This document shows, piece by piece, positions 1-5,506 of a stretch of DNA of 7,060 nucleotides. Position numbers and translations under genes: made by a program. Within the stretch, counting starts at the first letter, position 1, and every line of letters starts with the position of its first letter. Source of the stretch: CAZJDM01 sp964544765 (GTDB lineage Bacteria; Bdellovibrionota_B; Oligoflexia; CAYFLR01); the NCBI GenBank assembly GCA_964544765.1, contig CAZJDM010000206.1:1-7060 (forward strand), written 5' to 3'. Under the pieces are notes generated by a model that saw only the letters and a program-made list of their open reading frames with translations, ran no database searches and was not told the origin of the DNA.

Positions 1-500
1 AGGTAAGCGTATGTTCGCTTAAGATCCTCCATCCACAAACCGGGTAGCTTTTGGGTGGAAAACTGATAGCGGTTAAGACCCCCACACCTAATGACTTTGG
101 CTACCTCCTCTTCAGTAACAGCGTTATCACCAGCAATGATAGGAGAAGTTGGTTTTGGTGGTATGTAGCCAAGGTAGCTGTAGTAACTACGATATGACCT
201 ACTGCCGTTGAAATTGATGGATGTATAGACCCTAATCATTCCCTCTTTAAGGTAATGGAAGACAATGGTTCGCTTCTCGTTACCCACATGACGACAGATA
301 TGAAGAAAGTTTTTTTGGCCAGAAGAGCCACTGGTGGAATAACCGTTCCCTTCTTGCACTCCTATTAGTTGCTCGAGAGATTGGAAGTCTCCCCAACTTA
401 AATTACCTTTGATGGGTTGAAGTAAGACCTCGACGAAAAATGTTACTTTGTCAGGGATGCTTTGGTTTCTACCATAAGATCCCGGTCGTTTCATGTTCAT
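1..500 (-). CDS. Unrecognised protein, 3' end beyond the left edge of the window
   Basis: The frame is open for 166 codons from ATG at 500 to the window edge, so the protein is partial at its C-terminus. A good ribosome binding site AAGGAG (507-512) lies 6 bases before the ATG, and the start overlaps the stop of the preceding gene as ATGA, which implies translational coupling. I do not recognise the family. Visible features are a Gly/Ser-rich stretch around residues 51-61 (GNGYSTSGSSG), a Ser/Tyr/Arg-rich stretch around 99-112 (SRSYRSYYSYLGY) and a KPTSP linker near 116. No membrane segment or signal peptide is apparent. It is the third member of a three-gene run that begins with a helix-turn-helix protein. 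A second in-frame ATG lies two codons downstream (494), but the ribosome binding site spacing favours 500. Confidence 0.8.
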   Translation of the reverse strand, partial: MNMKRPGSYGRNQSIPDKVTFFVEVLLQPIKGNLSWGDFQSLEQLIGVQEGNGYSTSGSSGQKNFLHICRHVGNEKRTIVFHYLKEGMIRVYTSINFNGSRSYRSYYSYLGYIPPKPTSPIIAGDNAVTEEEVAKVIRCGGLNRYQFSTQKLPGLWMEDLKRTYAY

Positions 501-1003
501 CTTTTACTCCTTGGGAGGTTGTTGATACTGTTGAAAAGAGAAAAGCAGCGATACAGTACCTCGTGCTTTTTAGAGTTGTTGGCGTAGTGGGAGTAGTGAA
601 ATATTGAGCTTGATATGATGTCCCCGTTAAGTGAGGTTGGGTTGCCATGTTCTCTTGGCAGCGATGGGAAATAGGTAGAGTTATTTGTGTATCCAAAATC
701 AGCAAAACCGCATAGTGCCTGCGGCAAGGATGCGATGGTGCTGACGTGGGGATGGAGTTTAACGAAGTTTAACGTGGATCTAAAAACACTTAAAATGGGC
801 CTACATCTATTAAAAACACCGTTATAGAGGTAGAACCGGTTAAAAATTTGCTTGAAATTGACACTGTATATATATGGCCTTAGGTTCAAGTAGATAAGTT
901 TTGGCTGTGTTTTGGAGTAACGAGAGCATTCGACGTTTTTTGAGTTGACAACTTTGTAAATGGCAACCCCCGGCTCCATATGGTAATCCCTTGCGTTTTT
1001 CAT
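497..1003 (-). CDS. Unrecognised 168-aa protein, middle gene of an ATGA-coupled trio
   Basis: I do not recognise this protein. The case for it being real is its position: its ATG (1003) overlaps the stop of the upstream helix-turn-helix gene as ATGA, and its own TGA overlaps the start of the next gene as ATGA. Two such junctions by chance are unlikely. The ribosome binding site is weak (AAAGG about a dozen bases upstream), consistent with translation by re-initiation. The protein is rich in Asn, Ser, Tyr and Phe, with many C-ending codons (AAC, TAC, TTC). It has three scattered Cys residues and a basic C-terminus (LPRSKR). There is no clear domain, signal peptide or membrane helix. A smaller ORF in another minus-strand frame (469-705) is a shadow of this gene. 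Existence of the gene is moderately sure; its function is unknown. Confidence 0.6.
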   Translation of the reverse strand: MKNARDYHMEPGVAIYKVVNSKNVECSRYSKTQPKLIYLNLRPYIYSVNFKQIFNRFYLYNGVFNRCRPILSVFRSTLNFVKLHPHVSTIASLPQALCGFADFGYTNNSTYFPSLPREHGNPTSLNGDIISSSIFHYSHYANNSKKHEVLYRCFSLFNSINNLPRSKR

Positions 1004-1206
1004 GGCTGCAATAGCCTTTGATATTGACGGTTGGTTAGATGCAGGCCCTTTTGGATCTTCTGGTGTTCTTCTTGACCGATTTCAATACTACCTGATACGA
1101 ATTTAGATAGGCGATGATAATTGATCTCCACCATGAATGAAAAGTCAATTAAGGTTCCAGCTTTCTGGATCATGGCAAATTTAAGTTTATCTCTACGTTT
1201 TCGCAT
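1000..1206 (-). CDS. Small Cro/C1-type helix-turn-helix protein, likely transcriptional regulator
   Basis: A 68-residue protein with a basic N-terminus (MRKRRDK) followed by a region that fits the Cro/C1 (XRE) helix-turn-helix pattern at about residues 8-56. Helix-forming LKFAMIQKAGT is followed by LIDFSFMVEINYHRLSKFVSGSIEI, where the LSKFVSG segment matches the typical end of the recognition helix, and a closing helix EEHQKIQKGL matches the family's EExxKIAxAL end. Proteins of this size are typical of phage-like or mobile-element regulators that bind short inverted repeats near their own promoters. The start has a very strong ribosome binding site, AGGAGGAG, just upstream (1209-1216). It is the first gene of the trio and probably regulates it; the inverted repeat at 1239-1257 is a candidate operator. 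The fold assignment is by pattern only. Confidence 0.75.
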   Translation of the reverse strand: MRKRRDKLKFAMIQKAGTLIDFSFMVEINYHRLSKFVSGSIEIGQEEHQKIQKGLHLTNRQYQRLLQP

Positions 1207-1463
1207 AGCTCCTCCTGTTAATTAGTGGTTTGCTGCGACCATGACGATTAATCATGGCTGTCATATAAAGTATAGTCAGGGACAAAATCGAAGTGAGAAA
1301 AGCATATCTGGTTGTGATGGGTCAGAGGTCCATTGTATATTGAAAATTGGATTAACAGTGTATCACCGCTGGCAGGATGACAAATACGGTAAATTTGATC
1401 CTGCATCAGCCATTTTTGAACTGTTTTGGACTGATAAGGGCATTGCAAACCGTCAAAAATTTG
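1207..1463. other. Intergenic region between the TGT-like gene and the helix-turn-helix gene
   Basis: This stretch separates the end of the TGT-like gene from the start of the helix-turn-helix gene and should hold the promoter of the left trio. On the minus strand a TATACT hexamer (around 1269-1274) could be a -10 element, but no good -35 stands at the right distance. Both strands carry short open frames: plus 1241-1486 (81 codons) and minus 1248-1448 (66 codons). Neither has a convincing ribosome binding site. The plus frame has a fairly protein-like tail (VYHRWQDDKYGKFDPASAIFE, in part) and may be a gene remnant. I see no clear terminator after the TGT-like gene. Confidence 0.4.
1239..1257. 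promoter_or_regulatory. Inverted repeat, candidate operator of the helix-turn-helix gene
   Basis: CCATGA (1239-1244) and TCATGG (1252-1257) are perfect 6-bp inverted arms around a 7-bp centre (CGATTAA). The 19-bp length and two-fold symmetry suit a dimeric Cro/C1-type repressor. The site lies about 33 bp upstream of the helix-turn-helix start codon, where autoregulation would be expected. The link to that protein is inferred from position and size alone; a 6-bp inverted repeat can arise by chance. Confidence 0.35.
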
Positions 1464-2627
1464 TTATACATCTCGTACCAACCTAATGTTCTTTCTGTAC
1501 TTTGTAGGTCCATCTGCTACGAGTCTATCAACTAAGTCTATGGCTTTAATAAGTTCTGTGGACGTCCTATTGGAATAGACAGCTTGTAGATATTCAATAT
1601 AAGGCTTTCTATCGCAGACCCGAAGTTTAAGTCGGTCAATAAACTCCTGTACAATAAAAACATTATGGGTAGGTAGCCATTGATTTAGTTTTCGATTTGT
1701 GTCTAACGCTTTACCATCCTGGTTGAGTGTAAATAGTTCTTTCAATGACATATTGAATATCTTCTCAAAATGTTGACATGCAAGACAGTTGCATATAGGA
1801 AAAGACTCTCGCTTAAATGTTTTTCGACCACACTTTTTACTTATAGGTTTGGTCATATTGTTTGGGATCATGTAACTCAGGTTATTCAATGTATCAATAG
1901 TGTATGTCTTTGCATCTGCTGAAAAAAGTTCATATAGCTTGTCTGCAATATAGATGTACAATGGAAGTCCCCTTATATTACCTTTGGCAAGAACATGAAA
2001 TTGAGTTATCCCCTTTGACCAAGGAAATAACAACAGGTAGGCCAACTTTGATAAATCTTTCATTTCACTTGGTGGAGCCATAGCAACTCCTTCACTCAAC
2101 TTATTTCCTACTTTTTTCAATCCCTCAAACCACTTATTAATATAGTAAACGGAGAATTGTCCTCTATTGCTAAGAGGCCCATGAATTACGTCACAGAGAT
2201 GTTGAAATTTTGTCGCTTCGATAGATTGATAAAATAATTTACTGCGAAGGACTGTAGTTTGAAGAGATGTCATAAACGTCCTCTTTTTCAACCAAGCACT
2301 TTCTGAATCATTTATTAGATGAATATCGGGACCAATGCCAATCAGAAAGTTGTATTTGTTATACTCTCGTGCGATCTGTTCCGGTCTGATTTGATCTATG
2401 TATACCTGGCTATTTGCTACAGAAAAAGCCCCTGAATCCCCAATAAAATTGTTGGTGATAAACGACTCAGACAACCCAAAGAAGCCAGGTAAGGAAAACT
2501 TCTCGTTCAAATCAATACAAGAAATTAGGTATAATGGATCTGACTTTGGTATCAACTGACTTATCAACCTTGGAACGGTGGCTAAATCAGAACTACTACT
2601 AAGCCCATAGGCAAAACGAAATGTCAT
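1464..2627 (-). CDS. tRNA-guanine-transglycosylase-like base-exchange enzyme (DpdA-like)
   Basis: A 387-aa protein matching the TGT superfamily by ordered motifs. DSGAF (64-68) corresponds to the TGT DSGGF/Y motif that contacts the incoming base. RPEQIAREY (81-89) and GIGPD (97-101) match the PExxIEIQxxLGxDI stretch. HVLAKG (211-216) matches the HYLMGVG strand. TIDT (243-246) places Asp245 as the likely nucleophile. C-N-C-L-A-C (Cys279, 281, 284) with His321 in THN matches the C-x-C-x2-C...H zinc site. TGT enzymes exchange guanine for a 7-deazaguanine through a covalent Asp intermediate; the DpdA branch acts on DNA instead of tRNA. The long His spacing (36 residues against about 25 in bacterial TGT) and SGAF instead of SGGF/Y argue against ordinary queuine TGT. 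The start overlaps the upstream stop as ATGA, with AGGAGGAGA just before it. The substrate is unproven. Confidence 0.8.
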   Translation of the reverse strand: MTFRFAYGLSSSSDLATVPRLISQLIPKSDPLYLISCIDLNEKFSLPGFFGLSESFITNNFIGDSGAFSVANSQVYIDQIRPEQIAREYNKYNFLIGIGPDIHLINDSESAWLKKRTFMTSLQTTVLRSKLFYQSIEATKFQHLCDVIHGPLSNRGQFSVYYINKWFEGLKKVGNKLSEGVAMAPPSEMKDLSKLAYLLLFPWSKGITQFHVLAKGNIRGLPLYIYIADKLYELFSADAKTYTIDTLNNLSYMIPNNMTKPISKKCGRKTFKRESFPICNCLACQHFEKIFNMSLKELFTLNQDGKALDTNRKLNQWLPTHNVFIVQEFIDRLKLRVCDRKPYIEYLQAVYSNRTSTELIKAIDLVDRLVADGPTKYRKNIRLVRDV

Positions 2628-3796
2628 AGATTCTCCTCCTCAAGAAATTCATATTCTTCCTCTAAAGTCACCAACTCCTTTGGAACAATATAAAGCAACT
2701 GGGCTAGCACTTGATAATACTGCCCTAACCATTGTTCTTTTTCTAATATACTCAGAGAAGCATATTCATCACTATTCAGGTACTTATTCCTGCTCTTAAA
2801 CTCGTTGATAATAGATATATTGAAGTCTCTAATCTTGCTTGCGTCCCCTATACGTCTATATTTAGGTTCTATCTTTGGTGGTTGACTTGTAGCGTTTGCA
2901 TCATTATCGGTAGTTGTTTCTCTCTCAGTGTCATCGGTATTGTCAGTGTTTTGATCCTCTGAGTGGGAATCTTGCTCTTCCACATCACAATCGCTTTCCT
3001 CGGTTAGGTCAGGATCTATTTCAATGAGTTTGTCTTCGGTAAAATTCACAGCGAGCCTATCCTGATTAAGGTGCTTGACCAACAGGCGAACTTCACTAAC
3101 TTTATAATCAGAAAGGAGTGATCCCACAGGAGTCGTCCCTATATTTACTGTTATTACAGGATTGCGGAATAAGTAATAGCGACTATCAAGATTAGCTACT
3201 CTGCCTATTTCCGTTATGGAAGATATGTTTTTGAATTGCTTTAACTTCTCTAACCCGTAGATATCCACGGGTTGTGTAGCGTTACTTTGATCCTCAGCTA
3301 GCGCATCTTTCTGATATCGACTCAGAAAACCTTGGATAACCTCGCCGTCTACGGTATACTTTTGGATAGTTTCCCGGTTAATACCGAGTGTTGTTTCTGC
3401 AAAATTATACCAACCACCATTTCTATCAGGAAAAACATCCCTTAGATGCTTCAATAGAACTCTATATTCGATTTCGCTCTCTAAGCGATGCCTGACTTGA
3501 CTTGGGATATACTTCTCATGCTCTGCGATGTATATATTGCATATTGTATTGAGAAACTGTTCTGCAACCTCCGCAAGCTCATTTGTCGCTACTGAAAGGA
3601 AAACAGCATTGAATACTTTGTCATAAGGGTAATGGTGCAGATTAGCATCAATCATAATTGTAGATACCTGCTTAAAACCCAGATACCATACTTCCCTATC
3701 TATTTGACGTAAAATATGTTCATCTAAGGTCAAGATATTTGATCCTACCTTCATGCGATAAGCATTGCCTTCCTTTCTAATTACCTCAATAACCAT
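2624..3796 (-). CDS. Unrecognised protein with acidic linker, partner gene of the TGT-like enzyme
   Basis: A protein of 390 residues from ATG 3796. This start is chosen because GAGGG lies 11 bases upstream; ATG 3814 and GTG 3835 are in frame (up to 403 residues) but lack a ribosome binding site. I do not recognise the family. The N-terminal part (1-260) is mixed alpha/beta, opening with a short beta-like segment (MVIEVIRKEGNAYRMKVGSN). Next comes a strongly acidic, Ser/Thr/Asn-rich linker at about 261-302 that is probably disordered. A short C-terminal domain of about 85 residues is mainly helical and ends in a Glu-rich tail. Its stop overlaps the TGT-like start as ATGA, so the two are co-translated, which suggests a shared complex or pathway. 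It lacks an obvious P-loop, so it does not resemble the ATPase partner known for DpdA. Confidence 0.75.
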   Translation of the reverse strand: MVIEVIRKEGNAYRMKVGSNILTLDEHILRQIDREVWYLGFKQVSTIMIDANLHHYPYDKVFNAVFLSVATNELAEVAEQFLNTICNIYIAEHEKYIPSQVRHRLESEIEYRVLLKHLRDVFPDRNGGWYNFAETTLGINRETIQKYTVDGEVIQGFLSRYQKDALAEDQSNATQPVDIYGLEKLKQFKNISSITEIGRVANLDSRYYLFRNPVITVNIGTTPVGSLLSDYKVSEVRLLVKHLNQDRLAVNFTEDKLIEIDPDLTEESDCDVEEQDSHSEDQNTDNTDDTERETTTDNDANATSQPPKIEPKYRRIGDASKIRDFNISIINEFKSRNKYLNSDEYASLSILEKEQWLGQYYQVLAQLLYIVPKELVTLEEEYEFLEEENL

Positions 3797-3862
3797 CTGT
3801 AAATTAACCCTCATAAAAAATATTATGTGACCCACTTCGCAATAATAGCTCTAGCAGCGGTA

Positions 3863-3877
3863 TGTAATAAAATTACA
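3863..3877. promoter_or_regulatory. 15-bp palindromic operator upstream of the acidic-linker/TGT pair
   Basis: TGTAATAAAATTACA is a perfect palindrome with 6-bp arms and a 3-bp centre. A 14/15 identical copy stands at 5221-5235 before the ATPase gene. On the minus strand a TATTAT hexamer (3842-3847) is a plausible -10; with a 17-bp spacer the -35 (3865-3870) would fall inside the palindrome, so a bound protein would block the polymerase. The repeated sequence and the matching placement make a shared repressor site likely; which protein binds is unknown. Confidence 0.6.
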
Positions 3878-3927
3878 ATGGAGGAATAATTGAAAAAAAT
3901 ACCAAAGGTTGACGGATAGTCTTTTTC

Positions 3928-3983
3928 AAAAAAAAAGTGACCACAAGCCAAACGGCTGATAAGTAAAGGGCCTAGTGGTCACA
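3928..3983 (-). terminator. Intrinsic terminator after the ATPase gene
   Basis: On the minus strand GTGACCAC (3982-3975) and GTGGTCAC (3944-3937) form a perfect 8-bp stem. Inner pairs extend it (AGGCC against GGCT with one mismatch and one bulge). Nine consecutive T follow immediately (3936-3928). It begins 27 bases after the ATPase stop codon. It separates the ATPase transcript from the acidic-linker/TGT pair, so the latter needs its own promoter. A third copy of TGACCACA (3992-3999) lies just before the stem. Confidence 0.85.
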
Positions 3984-4009
3984 GCCCATTTTGACCACAT
4001 CTGCCCACA

Positions 4010-5158
4010 CTAGATATCATCTGGATGAATTAGGTTAGACGTTGCTTGCGGGATGTCATTGCATAGTGAATAGACTGCCGGTTGGTTTGATCTAGCAGCT
4101 TTGACTACCTCTATAAAGCCGTATTCAATTAGATCCTTGATTTGAGTTTTGGATTTTGTGTCCCCATACCCCGTCCACTCTTTAAATTTTCGGCGATTAA
4201 ATTGAGAGGGTCCCTTTGCACATTTAACCAGATCATCGTAAACGGTTCGTAGAGCATTAGCCTTATCAGAAGTCGATCGAAAAGCAAACTCTAGCAAAGG
4301 GTAGGCAATTTTATAATCTGTCTCATCCGCTTTAAGAAAAAACGTTCCACTATCACCTTTCATTGTAGGGCTAACGGTTTGGCGAAGGTAACAAACAGTT
4401 TCTATGACTTGAAGCATTTTACTAAAATCGCGTCTGCTATTAAGATCTCGGCATGATGGGATAATTTTACTTGCATACGGTATCACTACAGGATAATTCC
4501 GAAGTGATAGTTGAAAGGTATGGTGATCTGCAACAATACGATCAATACTATTCTGTTTTTTTAACATTTGAGCTTGTTTTGCAAGAGCATCCTTGATTCT
4601 GTTCGTTTGATCCTTCGACTGATCGGTAGAAAGTATAAGTGTTCGGTTAAGGTTATCTTCTTTGAACAGACTGAGGTCTTCAGAAGTTGTTTCAATTAAA
4701 GATAAAGGTCCTTTAATGGTTTGCTCTTCCGGCGCACCATCTTTAGAAGTAACTGTATAGCTATACCTACCTTCTGATTGCATAATTCTTAGAGTATAAG
4801 CAGCTCTGTCCTGTTTGCCCTCTGATTCATCGAGATATACTATTTTGTTCTTAAAGTGATCTGGTTGATGTTTTTCTAATACCGCTTCTGAAAACCTAGA
4901 AGCTCTTATAGTCCATTGATCGGGAAACAGTTTTAGTACTCTCTTTGAGATGAATGACTTTCCTGAAGAAGAGCTTGCAGCGATCAATGCACCGAGAGTT
5001 TTATTGCGGCGGCAAGAAGAGTATACAATGTATAACAGAGTTGAAAGTTCTTTTTCACTTACTATCCCAAGCATCTCAAAGTGCTTGGGCAACATTTTGA
5101 ATATGTCCCCATTGATTGAGGTGCCAGAATAGAAATCCTTTGATAATTGTGATGTCAT
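4010..5158 (-). CDS. Stand-alone primase/helicase-like P-loop ATPase
   Basis: A 382-aa protein with a Walker A motif ASSSSGKS (61-68, Lys67), a Walker B IVYLDES (106-112, Asp110/Glu111), a TT pair at 157-158 in a sensor-like position and NLNRTLILS (169-177) with a candidate arginine finger. The layout (S-rich P-loop, LDE box, LRIMQSEG, ...IKGPLSLIETT..., NR) resembles, from memory, the C-terminal ATPase part of large CHC2/toprim primases of mobile elements. Here it has no zinc-finger or toprim part and no fusion scar. The C-terminal 70 residues (FNRRKFKEWTGYG to AVYSL) look like a winged helix that would bind DNA. The start has GGAGG four bases upstream; a leader hairpin covers it. Its likely role is DNA unwinding or loading for replication or for the neighbouring TGT-like module. 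Function is inferred from motifs. Confidence 0.75.
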   Translation of the reverse strand: MTSQLSKDFYSGTSINGDIFKMLPKHFEMLGIVSEKELSTLLYIVYSSCRRNKTLGALIAASSSSGKSFISKRVLKLFPDQWTIRASRFSEAVLEKHQPDHFKNKIVYLDESEGKQDRAAYTLRIMQSEGRYSYTVTSKDGAPEEQTIKGPLSLIETTSEDLSLFKEDNLNRTLILSTDQSKDQTNRIKDALAKQAQMLKKQNSIDRIVADHHTFQLSLRNYPVVIPYASKIIPSCRDLNSRRDFSKMLQVIETVCYLRQTVSPTMKGDSGTFFLKADETDYKIAYPLLEFAFRSTSDKANALRTVYDDLVKCAKGPSQFNRRKFKEWTGYGDTKSKTQIKDLIEYGFIEVVKAARSNQPAVYSLCNDIPQATSNLIHPDDI

Positions 5159-5201
5159 ATAGCCTCCGCATATATTATTAACTCGAAAAAAACGAGGCTA
5201 T
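5159..5201 (-). promoter_or_regulatory. ATPase leader hairpin that can mask the ribosome binding site
   Basis: In the minus-strand transcript AUAGCCUC (5201-5194) is perfectly complementary to GAGGCUAU (5166-5159), which contains most of the GGAGG ribosome binding site and ends at the ATG. A competing small hairpin, CUCG-UUUUUUU-CGAG, uses part of the same left arm. The two folds exclude each other, so this could be a translational switch. No ligand-binding domain is visible. Confidence 0.45.
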
Positions 5202-5220
5202 ACTTTCATAAAGAAATCCA

Positions 5221-5235
5221 TGTAATAAAATGACA
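5221..5235. promoter_or_regulatory. Second copy of the palindromic operator, upstream of the ATPase gene
   Basis: TGTAATAAAATGACA differs from the site at 3863-3877 at one position. It lies 62 bp before the ATPase start. On the minus strand TATAGC (5197-5202) could serve as -10, which with a 17-bp spacer puts the -35 (5220-5225) at the edge of the site, as in the other copy. The parallel supports co-regulation of the two leftward transcripts. Confidence 0.55.
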
Positions 5236-5420
5236 TCTCTTCCCTTACGGCTAGAACTGAAATCAAAACCAGGTTAACGATTTACCAATCTACCTTATGC
5301 CAACCCGCAAATTTACAATTCCGGCTCTGAATGCTAAAGAGTCTTCAATAGTTATGGTTGATGTATATACAATTTTCAAAAACGTCAAGTGTAACATATT
5401 GATTTTATTGTAATATCTCA

Positions 5421-5449
5421 TTGACAGGAAGGGGTGCATTTGCTATACA
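5421..5449 (+). promoter_or_regulatory. Sigma-70 promoter of the 242-aa gene
   Basis: TTGACA (5421-5426, consensus -35) and TATACA (5444-5449, five of six -10 bases) are separated by exactly 17 bp. The transcript would start near 5456, giving a leader of about 50 bases before the ATG at 5507. An ATTTTATT core shared with the palindromic operator (5402-5409) lies just upstream of the -35; overall match to the operator is weak. Confidence 0.8.
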
Positions 5450-5506
5450 GATTACTAAATTTTGAGGTGCCTCATTCAAATAGCTGATTACCAAATGGAG
5501 GTAAAG

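Larger units (their letters stand above)
5159..5506. other. Divergent intergenic region between the ATPase gene and the 242-aa gene
   Basis: This 348-bp stretch contains the leftward ATPase leader with its masking hairpin, the second copy of the palindromic operator (5221-5235), the sigma-70 promoter at 5421-5449 and the rightward leader. It also has a perfect 10-bp palindrome TGTATATACA (5362-5371) and a TTGACG on the minus strand (5381-5386) that could start a longer leftward transcript, though spacing to a -10 (about 15) is poor. TGTAAC (5390-5395) and TGTAAT (5409-5414) resemble half-sites of the operator. No small gene is supported here. Confidence 0.6.

Noticed and set aside
469..705. 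Minus-strand ORF of 78 codons
   Set aside because: It lies inside the 168-aa gene in another frame, without a ribosome binding site; the ATGA junctions support the longer gene.
1248..1448. Minus-strand ORF of 66 codons in the intergenic region
   Set aside because: No ribosome binding site, not protein-like, and overlapped by an equally unsupported plus-strand frame.
2624..3835. Acidic-linker protein as DpdB
   Set aside because: No Walker motifs and no ParB-type nuclease motif are visible, so a DpdB assignment is unsupported.
4950..5132. Plus-strand ORF of 60 codons
   Set aside because: Antisense shadow of the ATPase Walker A region; no promoter or ribosome binding site.
5462..5506. TTG start giving a 257-aa version of the 242-aa protein
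   Set aside because: It would lie about 6 bases after the likely transcript start with no ribosome binding site; ATG 5507 has GGAGG at good spacing.
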